Shown piece by piece: positions 33,382 through 42,052 of a stretch of DNA of 64,000 bases. The number at the start of each line of letters is the position of its first letter. Position 1 is the stretch's first letter. The translations under genes and the position numbers were made by a program. The notes under the pieces are model-generated. The model saw nothing but the letters and a program-made list of their open reading frames with translations. It was not told the origin of the DNA and made no database searches. Source of the stretch: an uncultured Lachnospiraceae bacterium (GTDB lineage: Bacteria; Bacillota; Clostridia; Lachnospirales; Lachnospiraceae); the NCBI GenBank assembly GCA_948470905.1, contig CAOKQK010000003.1:1-64000 (forward strand), given 5' to 3'.

Positions 33382-34341
33382 ATGAATGCAGTATTAGAAC
33401 AGATCAGCAAGATTGGCATTGTCCCTGTGGTGAAGATCGACAGGGCGGAGGATGCCATGCCTTTGGCAAAGGCTCTGTGCGCAGGAGGGCTTCCCTGTGC
33501 AGAGGTGACGTTCCGTACCGACGCGGCTGCGGAAGCCATCAAGATCATGACAACGAACTTCCCTGATATGTGTGTGGGTGCAGGCACGGTCCTGAACGCA
33601 GAGCAGGTGGATGCGGCTGTTGCAGCCGGCGCTAAGTTCATCGTAAGCCCCGGCTTAAATCCCAACACGGTGAAATATTGTATCAGCAAGAACGTTCCCA
33701 TCACTCCCGGAACCTCAAGCCCCTCCGATATCGAGCAGGCTATCGAGCTGGGGCTGGATGTGGTAAAGTTCTTCCCCGCGGAACAGTCCGGCGGCCTGGC
33801 AAAGATCAAGGCTATGGCAGCGCCCTATGTGAATATGAAATTCATGCCTACAGGGGGTGTCAACGCAAAGAACCTGACCTCTTACCTTGACTTCCCCAAG
33901 ATCATCGCCTGCGGCGGTTCCTGGATGGTTCCCGGCGACCTGATCAACGGGGGCGAGTGGGATAAGATTGAGCAGCTGACCAGAGAGGCGGTCCAGACCA
34001 TGCTTGGCTTTGAGCTGGCGCATATCGGCATAAACGAGGCAAATGAGGAGGCGGCTGTCAAGGCGGCAAACCGCTTCGCCTTCCTGTTCGGCATGCCTGC
34101 AAAGGTCGGCAACAGCTCTGTATTTGCAGGGACGGCGGTTGAGGTCATGAAGACGCCCTTCAAGGGTACGCACGGCCACATTGCCATCAGGACCAATTAC
34201 ATCGAGAGAGCGGTTAATTATATGAGCACTGTCCTCGGTGTGGAGTTCGAGGAGCCCAAGAAGGACGATAAGGGCAAATATAAGGCAATCTATCTGAAGG
34301 AAGAAGTGGGCGGATTCGCCATTCATCTGGTTCAGAAATAA
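33382..34341 (+). CDS. KDPG aldolase fused to a C-terminal VOC-like domain
   Basis: 319 aa. Residues 1-200 form a class I KDPG/KHG aldolase: catalytic Glu41 in CAEVTFR, GAGTVLN and Schiff-base Lys129 in DVVKFFPAE. It splits 2-keto-3-deoxy-6-phosphogluconate to pyruvate and glyceraldehyde 3-phosphate. Residues about 205-319 (LAHIGINEANEE..., VFAGTAVEVMKTPFKGTHGHIAIRTNYIERAVNYM, GGFAIHLVQK) look like a VOC/glyoxalase-type domain; standard KDPG aldolases stop at about 210 aa. Start 33382 was chosen over the ATG at 33376 because GGAGG lies 7 nt before it but only 1 nt before the other. Confidence 0.9.
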   Translation: MNAVLEQISKIGIVPVVKIDRAEDAMPLAKALCAGGLPCAEVTFRTDAAAEAIKIMTTNFPDMCVGAGTVLNAEQVDAAVAAGAKFIVSPGLNPNTVKYCISKNVPITPGTSSPSDIEQAIELGLDVVKFFPAEQSGGLAKIKAMAAPYVNMKFMPTGGVNAKNLTSYLDFPKIIACGGSWMVPGDLINGGEWDKIEQLTREAVQTMLGFELAHIGINEANEEAAVKAANRFAFLFGMPAKVGNSSVFAGTAVEVMKTPFKGTHGHIAIRTNYIERAVNYMSTVLGVEFEEPKKDDKGKYKAIYLKEEVGGFAIHLVQK

Positions 34342-34389
34342 GAGAGAAATGTGTTGCAACACACAGGAAAGGTATAGGAGTTAATCACA

Positions 34390-35421
34390 ATGGCTAAAGT
34401 TATTACTATGGGTGAGATCATGCTCAGACTGTCCACCCCCAATTTTGAGAAGTTCATCCAGGCAGACGAGTTTGATGTCTGCTACGGCGGCGGAGAGGCA
34501 AATGTTGCGGTATCCCTGGCAAATTACGGGCATGATGCAGAGTTCGTGACGGCGGTTCCTGCAAATGAGATCGGCGAGTGTGCAGTGGCAGCGCTGAGAA
34601 AGTACAATGTTGGCACACAGCACATTGCAAAGTGCGGCGAGAGACTGGGCATCTACTTTTTGGAGAGCGGATCTTCCATGAGGCCCTCCAAGGTGGTATA
34701 CGACAGGGCGCATTCCTCCATCTCCACAGCGACGGCAGCAGACTTTAATTTCGATGAGATCTTTGAAGGCGCGGACTGGTTCCATTTCACCGGTATCACC
34801 CCGGCAGTGTCTGACTCGGCTGCTGTCCTGACAGAGGAGGCTTTGAAGGCTGCCAAGAAGCACGGCGTAAAGGTTTCCGTAGACCTGAACTTCCGCAAGA
34901 AGCTGTGGTCCTCCGAGAAGGCACAGAAGGTCATGAAGAATCTGATGAAGTATGTTGACGTATGTATCGGTAATGAGGAAGACGCGGAGCTGGTGCTTGG
35001 CTATAAGCCCGGCAAGACGGATGTCACCAGCGGCGATCTGGAGCTGGCAGGCTACAAGTCCATTTTTGAGCAGATGGTTGCGGACTACAACTTTGAGTAC
35101 TGCATTTCCTCCCTGCGCGTGAGCCATTCCGCTTCCGACAACGGCTGGTCTGCATGTATTTACTCCAGAGATACCAAAGAATTCTACCACTCTAAGGAGT
35201 ACAGCATCCATCCCATCGTTGACCGCGTAGGCGGCGGCGATTCCTTTGCAGGCGGCGTTATCTGCGGCATGCTGGACGGTAAGGATTTCAAGTCCGCACT
35301 GGAATTTGGCGTGGCGGCATCCGCCCTGAAGCACACGATCCCCGGCGATTTCAACCTGGTTTCCAGAAAAGAGGTTGAGACTCTCGCAGGCGGAGATGCT
35401 TCCGGACGCGTACAGAGATAG
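34390..35421 (+). CDS. kdgK: 2-keto-3-deoxygluconate kinase (PfkB family)
   Basis: 343 aa. Phosphorylates KDG to KDPG. Seen: N-terminal GEIMLRLSTP and YGGGEANVAVSLANYG (PfkB signature 1), DLNFRKKLW, and the C-terminal VGGGDSFAGGVICG with the catalytic Asp (PfkB signature 2). AGGAG precedes the start by 9 nt. It closes the operon; a GC-rich terminator follows. No lyase, unsaturated glucuronyl hydrolase or transporter lies nearby, so those are coded elsewhere. Confidence 0.93.
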   Translation: MAKVITMGEIMLRLSTPNFEKFIQADEFDVCYGGGEANVAVSLANYGHDAEFVTAVPANEIGECAVAALRKYNVGTQHIAKCGERLGIYFLESGSSMRPSKVVYDRAHSSISTATAADFNFDEIFEGADWFHFTGITPAVSDSAAVLTEEALKAAKKHGVKVSVDLNFRKKLWSSEKAQKVMKNLMKYVDVCIGNEEDAELVLGYKPGKTDVTSGDLELAGYKSIFEQMVADYNFEYCISSLRVSHSASDNGWSACIYSRDTKEFYHSKEYSIHPIVDRVGGGDSFAGGVICGMLDGKDFKSALEFGVAASALKHTIPGDFNLVSRKEVETLAGGDASGRVQR

Positions 35422-35459
35422 GATACAGCCGCGGATCCTGTAGCGATATCAAAGAAAAA

Positions 35460-35507
35460 CCCCTGGGCTCAGGTGCTTTTGGCACCTGGTGCGCCAGGGG
35501 CTTTTAA
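35460..35507 (+). terminator. Terminator of the kdu operon
   Basis: CCCCTGG...CCAGGGG outer stem with an inner CAGGTGC/GCACCTG stem, followed by CTTTTAA. Strong stem, short T-run. Confidence 0.8.
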
Positions 35508-35573
35508 CTTCCGCGGGCAGCGAAAGGCTTTGCTTATGTACAAGCCGCATTTAGAATAGGAACATTTCAGCCG

Positions 35574-36161
35574 TTATTTATCATTTGCAGTGAAGAATAC
35601 GAAGAACAGGTTCCCTTCGCTTTGGTCTTCAAATACAGTCTGATAGGAAATAGAGAACTGCGTTTCGTCTGCCGGTACCTCGTATGCAAGGATGCCTGTG
35701 CGGCTCTGCTTTTTCGTCAGGGTGTACTCGTTGGGGAACATGTCTTTGCCTACGGTCTTGCCGCTCTCCAGATAGAAGGTGATGGGAAAATCAAAAGCGT
35801 CATCTGCATTGTCGGTCCACTGGACCTGGAAGTCGGTGTCAAACATGGGGATATCCTCAGAGAACGTATTCTTGATGGTCAATTCGGCAACCAGCATTTT
35901 GTTTCCTTCCGCGGGTGTGTAATCCTCATAGGTGGCACAGGTGTATGCACTATTTACGGTAAAATCAAAGAATTCCGTGTGCATTGTGTCTCCAAGAATT
36001 CCCTCTGCATAGCCGTCTTCGTCTGCATAGCCCACTTTGGACGTGCCGGAATTGGGATCGTCAGAAGCTTTGCCGCAGCCGGTCATGGCTGTGACGGTCA
36101 GCATGGCTGCAAGCGCCAGTGAAGCCAGTTTTTTTAAGTTTCTCATTTTAAATAGTTCCAT
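35574..36161 (-). CDS. Secreted lipoprotein with DUF4352-like domain
   Basis: 195 aa. Signal peptide with lipobox (LTVTAMTGC; lipid-anchored Cys near residue 29), a short Ser/Asp linker and a beta-sandwich domain (FFDFTVNSAYTC, NKMLVAELTIKNTFSEDIPMF, ESGKTVGKDMFPNEYTL) resembling the immunoglobulin-like DUF4352 group. Anchored on the outer membrane leaflet. The ATG at 36161 follows GGAGGAAAAG. Its 5' leader contains the GGAACTG-type hairpin at 36196-36233. Function unknown. Confidence 0.85.
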   Translation of the reverse strand: MELFKMRNLKKLASLALAAMLTVTAMTGCGKASDDPNSGTSKVGYADEDGYAEGILGDTMHTEFFDFTVNSAYTCATYEDYTPAEGNKMLVAELTIKNTFSEDIPMFDTDFQVQWTDNADDAFDFPITFYLESGKTVGKDMFPNEYTLTKKQSRTGILAYEVPADETQFSISYQTVFEDQSEGNLFFVFFTANDK

Positions 36162-36195
36162 TTCTTTTCCTCCGTGATCTTATTATGGAATGTTT

Positions 36196-36233
36196 AGGAA
36201 CTGTCCATAAATAAGTGCTTATGAGCAGTTCCT
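36196..36233. repeat. GGAACTG-family palindrome
   Basis: AGGAACTG (36196-36203) pairs with CAGTTCCT (36226-36233); inside, ATAAG and CTTAT pair (36210-36221). Same outer stem as the long palindrome at 16867-16935. Lies in the leader of the lipoprotein gene. Confidence 0.55.
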
Positions 36234-36388
36234 TATGATCAAAGATAATCAATGGTATAATATTAGCACATTTAAATAAAAATGACAATTTTAATTGTGA
36301 CGAAAACAAATAGAAATTAAACAGAAATTAAGTAAAAAGCCATAAAAAGCCGGATATGGATTGGATATAAAAGAAGATAAAAAAAGAG

Positions 36389-36417
36389 TTGACATATTGT
36401 GGAATCAGTGTTAATAT
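36389..36417 (+). promoter_or_regulatory. Promoter of tRNA-Leu
   Basis: TTGACA (36389-36394), a 17-bp spacer and TAATAT (36412-36417), with transcription expected about 15 nt before the tRNA. Confidence 0.75.
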
Positions 36418-36437
36418 AACATATGTGCAATGCGTAA

Positions 36438-36521
36438 GCGGAAGTGCTGGAACTGGCAGACAGGCTAGACTAAGGATCTAGTGATGGCAACATCGTGAGG
36501 GTTCAAGTCCCTTCTTCCGCA
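36438..36521 (+). tRNA. tRNA-Leu(AAG)
   Basis: 84 nt. Seven-bp acceptor stem (GCGGAAG with CTTCCGC), D-arm with GAACTGGCAGA loop, anticodon stem CTAGA/TCTAG around loop CTAAGGA giving anticodon AAG, a class II long variable arm (TGATG-GCAA-CATCG) and T-loop TTCAAGT. The terminal CCA is not encoded. It reads CUU, and CUC if A34 is deaminated to inosine. Unlike the usual bacterial tRNA-Leu(GAG). Confidence 0.95.
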
Positions 36522-36804
36522 TTTGACGGTGTGAAATCGAACTTCAGCGGTTCAGGTTTTGCGCCGTTTTGTGTACTATGACGCGAAATCGGACGGCAGA
36601 AGTTTGGGTTTCGGGTCTTTTTTATTTCCGCGGGAAATGAGCCGGCTTCATTTGCCAATAAGCCGAAAAGGTTTTGTTTGATAAGCAGCTCCGGCTGGAT
36701 CACAGGAAACTGTCAAAGGAAGAAATGAAGTGGCTGAAAAAGACTGCAGAAATCCGGACCTACTGAAAAATCCAAATCCCCAGGGAGGACAGAAATAAAG
36801 AACA
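36522..36804. other. Intergenic stretch without a convincing gene
   Basis: About 280 bp after the tRNA. A short rightward frame ending at 36765 reads LDHRKLSKEEMKWLKKTAEIRTY and could be the tail of a degraded gene, but no start or family is visible. Nothing else supported. Confidence 0.4.
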
Positions 36805-37356
36805 ATGAAAAGGAATTTGAGTGGAGAAATGAATTTTGAACTTATTCCTCTTTGTGAGGAACATATGCAGCAATTTAAGAAAGATATGCAGGAATCTTTT
36901 CAAAGAGGGGCTGCTGATGGATCCTGTGAGATAAAGGAAGAAATATTGCCGGAAAGCCACATTGACAATTCCCTTTCTGCTGAGGGTGCTGTTGCCTATG
37001 AAGCACTTATAGATGGAGAATGTGTCGGCGGCGCCATTGTAGTTATTGACGAAGAAACACAGCACAACCATCTTGATTTTTTATATGTTAAAACCGGTAC
37101 TCAAAGCAGGGGCGTAGGCATGGCAATCTGGACAGCCATTGAAAAACTGCACCCGCATACAAGAGTGTGGGAAACCTGTACGCCCTATTTTGAGAAACGC
37201 AACATCCACTTTTACATTAATAAATGTGGTTTCCATGCCGTAGAGTTCTTTAATAGGTATCATATTGACCCAAATGATCCGGATAATAGGGCAGAGGAAT
37301 TTTCGGAAGATGGATGTTTTGAAGGTATGTTCCGCTTTGAAAAAGTGATGGGATAA
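36805..37356 (+). CDS. GNAT-family acetyltransferase
   Basis: 183 aa. Seen: AYEALIDGECVGGAIVVID, LDFLYVKTGTQSRGVGMAIWTAIEK (acetyl-CoA loop in the form QSRGVG) and FYINKCGFHAVEFFN near the C-terminus. More A+T-rich than its neighbours. The start is uncertain: the ATG at 36805 has GGAGG 16 nt upstream, while the in-frame ATG at 36829 (MNFELIPL) has GGAG only 2-3 nt upstream; homologues may begin at the second. Substrate unknown. Confidence 0.82.
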   Translation: MKRNLSGEMNFELIPLCEEHMQQFKKDMQESFQRGAADGSCEIKEEILPESHIDNSLSAEGAVAYEALIDGECVGGAIVVIDEETQHNHLDFLYVKTGTQSRGVGMAIWTAIEKLHPHTRVWETCTPYFEKRNIHFYINKCGFHAVEFFNRYHIDPNDPDNRAEEFSEDGCFEGMFRFEKVMG

Positions 37357-37456
37357 ACAATTAGGGCTTTTTTCTCCGGTAGATTAATGGTATACTTATA
37401 ACGGCGATCATGACTGCTGCAGAAAAGATGCAGACATTGTAAGAAAGGTGCAGATT

Positions 37457-37993
37457 ATGAAATATTTGATCGTAGTAGATATGCAGAAGGATTTTATCAC
37501 AGGAAGCCTGGGAACAAAGGAAGCGGAGGCGATCCTGCCGGGAGTGGTGGAAAAGGTCAGGAACTTTGATGGCAGGGTGATCTATACCAGGGATACCCAC
37601 GGGGAAGATTATCTGAATACCCAGGAGGGCAGGAAGCTGCCTGTGAAGCATTGCATCAGGGGAGAAGAGGGCTGGGAGTTGGCGGATGGTCTGGATGCCC
37701 TGGCACAGGAGTCCGGCGCCGGGATATACGATAAGCCTGCCTTTGGAAGCCCGGAGCTGGCGGCATTCCTGAAGGAGGAGAATGACAGGGAGCCTGGGTA
37801 CATTGAGGAGATAGAGCTTTGCGGGCTGTGTACGGATATCTGTGTGATCTCCAACGCGCTGATGATAAAGGCGTTCCTGCCGGAGGTGCCTGTCAGCGTG
37901 GATGCCGCCTGCTGTGCCGGCGTCACGCCTCAGAGCCATCAGAACGCGCTGGAGGCCATGAAGATGTGCCAGGTTGAGATCAGGAACAGCTGA
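37457..37993 (+). CDS. Nicotinamidase-type cysteine hydrolase (isochorismatase family)
   Basis: 178 aa. Deamidates nicotinamide to nicotinate for NAD salvage. Seen: catalytic Asp8 in VVDMQKDF, a Zn-site-like YTRDTHGEDYL, a Lys in YDKPAFGS and the nucleophile Cys in ELCGLCTDICVISNA. Start 37457 follows AAAGGTG; a GTG three codons upstream is less likely. The gene directly downstream in the same direction encodes nicotinate phosphoribosyltransferase, the next step, which supports the assignment over other isochorismatase-fold hydrolases. Confidence 0.9.
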   Translation: MKYLIVVDMQKDFITGSLGTKEAEAILPGVVEKVRNFDGRVIYTRDTHGEDYLNTQEGRKLPVKHCIRGEEGWELADGLDALAQESGAGIYDKPAFGSPELAAFLKEENDREPGYIEEIELCGLCTDICVISNALMIKAFLPEVPVSVDAACCAGVTPQSHQNALEAMKMCQVEIRNS

Positions 37994-38036
37994 CGGAAAA
38001 TCTGGACCACTGTGTTTCGGCAAACATATTGAGGAC

Positions 38037-38175
38037 GCGCAGGCAGCGGGACGGGGTAGGTGCGCGAGGGCAGAGGCTGTACGGCGAGGCAGAGCGCAGG
38101 CAACGGGATGGGACATGTGCGTGAGGACAGAGGCATGTTTGGCGTGAGGCAGAGCGCAGGCAACGGTGGGATACA
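38037..38175. repeat. Degenerate tandem repeat between nicotinamidase and NAPRT genes
   Basis: GCGCAGGCArCGG starts at 38037, 38094 and 38154 (periods 57 and 60 nt), with intervening copies of GCGnGAGGnCAGAGGC. GC-rich, no coding signs of its own, although the NAPRT frame stays open through it. Confidence 0.6.
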
Positions 38176-38227
38176 GAATGGATTACAGGACTGGACAACA
38201 GGGTTGAATCATAGGGAGAGGAAGAAA

Positions 38228-39700
38228 GTGGGCACACAATATAACGAGAGAAATATTTCCATGGTCATGGACATGTATGAGCTTACCATGTCCAACGGTT
38301 ACTTTAACAGGAAAAGCCGGGACACGGTGGCGGCGTTCGACGTTTTTTACAGGAAGAACCCGGACAATGCGGGCTTTGCTGTCTTTGCCGGTCTGGAGCA
38401 GGTTGTGGAATATATCCGGAACCTGCATTTTGCCAAGGAGGATGTGGATTATCTGCGGTCACAGAATCTTTTTTCGGAAGATTTCCTGGAATATCTGACG
38501 CAGTTTAAATTCAAGGGGGATATTTATGCCATGCCGGAAGGGACTGTCATCTATCCCAATGAGCCGGTGATGACGGTGGTGGCGCCCCTGATCGATGCCC
38601 AGCTGATAGAGACGGCGGTCCTGCTGGAGATCAATCATCAATCCCTGATCGCTACCAAGACCAATCGGATCGTGCGCGCCGCTGACGGCAAGCCGGTGTC
38701 CGATTTCGGGGCCAGGCGCGCCCATAATGTGGATGCAGCTGTCTACGGGGCACGGGCGGCGTATATCGGCGGCGCTGTCTCTACGGCGACGGTGCTGGCG
38801 GGGCAGATGTTCCGCATTCCCATCTCCGGTACCATGGCGCACAGCTGGGTAATGTGCTTCGAGAGTGAGTATGAGGCGTTTCGGGCTTATGCGGAGAATT
38901 ACCCTGATGCGACGGTGCTGCTGGTGGATACCTATGATGTGCTCAGAAGCGGCGTGCCCAATGCGATCCGCGTGGCAAAGGAGATCCTGGAGCCCCGGGG
39001 CAAAAGGCTTAAGGGTATCCGGCTGGATTCGGGAGATCTTGCCTACCTCTCCAAGGAGGCGCGGAAGCTGTTGGACGAAGCCGGGCTGGAGGACTGTATC
39101 ATCGTGGCTTCCAACAGCCTGGATGAATATACGATCATATCCCTCAACCAGCAGGGGGCAAGGATCGACAGCTATGGTGTGGGCGAGAAGCTGATCACCT
39201 CGTCCTCGGACCCTGTGTTTGGGGCGGTCTACAAGCTGGCTGCAGTAGAGCAGGACGGCGTGATGGTACCCAAGATTAAGATTTCCGAGACAGCGGAGAA
39301 GATTACTAACCCGGGCATAAAGGAGATATACAGGGTTTATGACAGGGAGGGGAAGGCGGTTGCGGATTACCTGGCAGTAAAGGGTGAGGTGATTGATACC
39401 GCCAGCCCGGTGCGTTATGTAGATCCCATCAACTACTGGAAGAACAGGAGCTTTGTGGACTGCACCTTCAAGCCCCTGCAGAGGCAGATTTTTAAGGAAG
39501 GGGAATTAGTATACGAACTGCCGTCTCTTGAAGATATCAGAAGCTACGTGCGGCATCAGCTTGACAACGAGATATGGGAGGAAGAACAGCGGTTTGAAAA
39601 TTCGCATCCTCACTACCTTGACATGAGCCCTGCCATGTATGAGCTCAAGATGGGCATGCTGCATGAGAGCAATAAGGTGTATGAGGGCAATAAGGCATAA
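38228..39700 (+). CDS. pncB: Nicotinate phosphoribosyltransferase
   Basis: 490 aa. Makes nicotinate mononucleotide from nicotinate and PRPP. Seen: VMDMYELTMSNGYF at the N-terminus, DFGARRAHNVDAA, ISGTMAHSWVMCF with the histidine that is phosphorylated in the family, LVDTYDVLRSG and GIRLDSGDLAYL. The frame is open 56 codons further upstream through a tandem repeat, but GTG 38228 was chosen: GGAGAGG lies 7 nt before it and homologues begin here. Forms the NAD salvage pair with the preceding gene. A terminator follows. Confidence 0.92.
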   Translation: MGTQYNERNISMVMDMYELTMSNGYFNRKSRDTVAAFDVFYRKNPDNAGFAVFAGLEQVVEYIRNLHFAKEDVDYLRSQNLFSEDFLEYLTQFKFKGDIYAMPEGTVIYPNEPVMTVVAPLIDAQLIETAVLLEINHQSLIATKTNRIVRAADGKPVSDFGARRAHNVDAAVYGARAAYIGGAVSTATVLAGQMFRIPISGTMAHSWVMCFESEYEAFRAYAENYPDATVLLVDTYDVLRSGVPNAIRVAKEILEPRGKRLKGIRLDSGDLAYLSKEARKLLDEAGLEDCIIVASNSLDEYTIISLNQQGARIDSYGVGEKLITSSSDPVFGAVYKLAAVEQDGVMVPKIKISETAEKITNPGIKEIYRVYDREGKAVADYLAVKGEVIDTASPVRYVDPINYWKNRSFVDCTFKPLQRQIFKEGELVYELPSLEDIRSYVRHQLDNEIWEEEQRFENSHPHYLDMSPAMYELKMGMLHESNKVYEGNKA

Positions 39701-39720
39701 CAGTTCAGTGACCTGTATGG
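39699..39720. repeat. Dispersed AACAGTTCA/GACCTG motif (half copy)
   Basis: AACAGTTCAGTGACCTGTATGG directly overlaps the NAPRT stop codon and matches the first half of the palindromes at 25896 and 30633. Confidence 0.4.
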
Positions 39721-39772
39721 ACCCTTATGTAATGACAATGAAACGAGTGCGTTGCACTTGGCAAGTATATAT

Positions 39773-39805
39773 AAAAAAGGGCTGGCGGTGAGGTCAGTCC
39801 TTTTT
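39773..39805. terminator. Bidirectional terminator between pncB and pyrI
   Basis: AAAAAAGGGCTG and CAGTCCTTTTT pair around a GCGGTGAGGT loop; T-runs lie on both strands, so it can end the rightward NAPRT message and the leftward pyrBI message. Confidence 0.8.
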
Positions 39806-39882
39806 GGCAATATTAAATCATATCAATTGTACCCCAAGATAGATTCGGAGCCGGGGCGCGGACAGAAAGCATCCGGTCCTGG

Positions 39883-40317
39883 CTATTTGGCGCTTTCTGT
39901 GTATTTCTGCTCACAATACTTGCAGCGGTAGATTTCTTTCTCCGCGTCCGCGAGACAGAAGATATGGGGCAGCTCCTGCTCGATGGAGGTGATGCAGCGG
40001 GGATTGTGGCACTTTATGACATTTTTGATCTCTTTGGGGAGCACCAGTACCTTCTTTTCCTCAATGACCCCGTTTTTTATGACATTAACGGTAATATTAT
40101 GGTCAATATAAGCCAGGATGTCCAAGTCCAGCGTGTTGATGTCGCATTCTACCTTCAAGATATCCTTTTTGCCCATCTTGCCGCTTCTGGCGTTCTTGAT
40201 GATCGCAACAGTGCAGTCCAGCTTGTCCAGCTGCAGATGTTCGTATATGTCCAGGCTTTTTCCTGCCTTAATATGGTCCAGCACAAAGCCTTCTTCTATT
40301 TTTCCTACATTCAGCAT
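39883..40317 (-). CDS. pyrI: Aspartate carbamoyltransferase regulatory subunit
   Basis: 144 aa. Nucleotide-binding regulatory chain of ATCase. Seen: MLNVGKIEEGFVLDHIKAGKSL, DILAYIDHNITVNVI and the C-terminal zinc site with two Cys pairs (CHNPRC and CKYC). Start 40317 follows AAGGAGA; the frame remains open upstream for 59 codons, but that part has no family resemblance. Lies 169 bp downstream of pyrB in the same direction. Confidence 0.94.
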   Translation of the reverse strand: MLNVGKIEEGFVLDHIKAGKSLDIYEHLQLDKLDCTVAIIKNARSGKMGKKDILKVECDINTLDLDILAYIDHNITVNVIKNGVIEEKKVLVLPKEIKNVIKCHNPRCITSIEQELPHIFCLADAEKEIYRCKYCEQKYTESAK

Positions 40318-40486
40318 ATGGTCTCCTTCTGTCTTTGTCCCTGGGCGGCGGCATCCCTGGGGGATATCGTGGCCGTTCAGGGCGGTTATGTTTTTTGGTA
40401 AAGCGTTTTTGGGTTGCTGTTCAGTCATATGGTATAGCAGGGTCAAATGTATCTCTTGGGGAGCTTGACCGCTGTGATGCCGTTGC

Positions 40487-41398
40487 CTATGCAAGCCCCA
40501 ACAGTGTCAGTATCAGAGCCATCCGAACATAGACCCCATACTGAGCCTGTTTGAAATACGCCGCCCTGGGGTCGCTGTCCACCTCAACGGAAATCTCATT
40601 CACACGGGGCAGGGGGTGCAGCACAAGCATGTCCTTTCCTGCAAGCTGCATTTTGTCGGTATCCAGTATATAGAAATCCTTTAATCGTACATAGTCTTCC
40701 TCGTTGAAGAAGCGTTCCTTTTGTACGCGGGTCATGTAGAGCAGATCCAGCCTGGGCATTACGTCCTCCAGGCGGATGACTTCCTCGTAGGGGATTTTTT
40801 TCTCACTCAGCATGTCTGTGATATAGTCCGGCACGCGCAGTTCTTCCGGGGAGATGAAGATGAAACGAATGTTGTCATAACGGATCAGCGCGTCGATCAG
40901 GGAATGTACGGTGCGCCCGAATTTCAGGTCTCCGCAGAGCCCGATGGTGAAATTGTCCAGCCTTCCTTTCATGCTTCGGATCGTGAGCAGGTCGGTAAGG
41001 GTCTGGGTGGGATGCTGGTGCCCGCCGTCGCCTGCGTTGATGACGGGGATTCCAGAGTGTTCGCTGGCTACCATGGGGGCTCCCTCCTTCGGGTGCCTCA
41101 TGGCACAGATATCCGCATAACAGGAGATGATACGGATAGTGTCAGACACGCTTTCACCTTTGGAAGCGGACGAAGAGGCGGCATCGGAGAAACCGATGAC
41201 CCTGCCGCCCAGCCTGGTCATGGCGGATTCAAAGCTCAGGCGTGTGCGGGTGCTGGGCTCATAAAAGCAGGTGGCCAGGATCTTGCCGTCACAGGTGTGG
41301 GCATATTTTGCAGGATTTTGTTCGATGTCATTGGCAAGGTCAAATAGCTTGTCCAGTTCTTCTGTTGAAAAGTCAAGTGGGTTCATTAGATGACGCAT
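40487..41398 (-). CDS. pyrB: Aspartate carbamoyltransferase catalytic subunit
   Basis: 303 aa. First committed step of pyrimidine synthesis: carbamoyl phosphate plus aspartate to carbamoyl aspartate. Seen: the carbamoyl-phosphate signature [12 protein letters not shown] (about residues 48-59), the 80s loop [30 protein letters not shown] and [16 protein letters not shown] lies before the ATG. With pyrI it forms the allosteric holoenzyme. Confidence 0.96.
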   Translation of the reverse strand: MRHLMNPLDFSTEELDKLFDLANDIEQNPAKYAHTCDGKILATCFYEPSTRTRLSFESAMTRLGGRVIGFSDAASSSASKGESVSDTIRIISCYADICAMRHPKEGAPMVASEHSGIPVINAGDGGHQHPTQTLTDLLTIRSMKGRLDNFTIGLCGDLKFGRTVHSLIDALIRYDNIRFIFISPEELRVPDYITDMLSEKKIPYEEVIRLEDVMPRLDLLYMTRVQKERFFNEEDYVRLKDFYILDTDKMQLAGKDMLVLHPLPRVNEISVEVDSDPRAAYFKQAQYGVYVRMALILTLLGLA

Positions 41399-41473
41399 GT
41401 TTTTCTCCTTAAAATTTATTCCCGCGAGGGTCTTGGGTTTTGGAACATCTGTTTCTGCATTGCCGGCAGCCTG

Positions 41474-41506
41474 AAAAAAGAGTCGAAGATATAAAATCTT
41501 CGACTC
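41474..41506 (-). terminator. Terminator of the nitroreductase gene
   Basis: On the minus strand GAGTCGAAGAT and ATCTTCGACTC form an 11-bp perfect stem with a 5-nt loop, followed by six T, 6 bp beyond the gene's stop codon. Confidence 0.9.
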
Positions 41507-41512
41507 CCCTGT

Positions 41513-42052
41513 TCAGGATTGAAAGGATAACAAATCTTCTACTGCCTTACGCTTGGGGGCATCGGGAGATTCTGCGGGATATCCAATGGGAATTAAAGCA
41601 ACAAGCTCTCTGTCTTGGGGGAGCTTCAATACCCTTGACGCTTCTTCCTCGTCAAACAGGCCCATGATTACAGTTCCAAGCCCCTGCTCGTATGCGGCGA
41701 GACAGAAAGCCTCACTTGCCACACCGACATCGTACATCTGCCATCTGTCGCCCTTGGGGGTGGAAAAGGAACCGTCTCTCTCATAGCCGCTGCGCCCCTT
41801 GAGCATGGTGACAGCGATGACCATGGGAGCATTCTCCATAATGGGGCTATTCCCACGGTAGAGGGAAGTACACTGTGCAAGGGCGGATTTTGCGTCGCCC
41901 TCCACTGCGATGTAACGGGTGATCTGTGTATTTTTCCAGCTGGGGGCATAGGATGCCGCTTCCACGATCTTTGAGAGTACGTCATGGGGAACCGGCTGAT
42001 CGGTAAAACTGCGGATACTCCTGCGGCCTCTGATGCATTCATTTGCTGTCAT
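41513..42052 (-). CDS. Nitroreductase-family FMN protein
   Basis: 179 aa. Seen: N-terminal RRSIRSFTDQPVP (FMN phosphate contact), ASYAPSWKNTQITRYI, VGVASEAFCLAAYEQGLGTVIMGLFDE and IPIGYPAESP, in the order typical of small nitroreductase-like flavoproteins. Probable NAD(P)H-dependent reductase of unknown electron acceptor. AGGAGGT lies 6 nt before the ATG. Single-gene transcript ended by the terminator at 41474. Confidence 0.9.
   Translation of the reverse strand: MTANECIRGRRSIRSFTDQPVPHDVLSKIVEAASYAPSWKNTQITRYIAVEGDAKSALAQCTSLYRGNSPIMENAPMVIAVTMLKGRSGYERDGSFSTPKGDRWQMYDVGVASEAFCLAAYEQGLGTVIMGLFDEEEASRVLKLPQDRELVALIPIGYPAESPDAPKRKAVEDLLSFQS

Noticed and set aside
36503..36703. Leftward 66-codon frame starting inside the tRNA region
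   Set aside because: It overlaps the tRNA 3' end, has no ribosome site and no family.
40318..40494. Extended N-terminus of PyrI (59 extra codons)
   Set aside because: The internal ATG at 40317 has AAGGAGA and begins the family homology; the upstream part resembles nothing.
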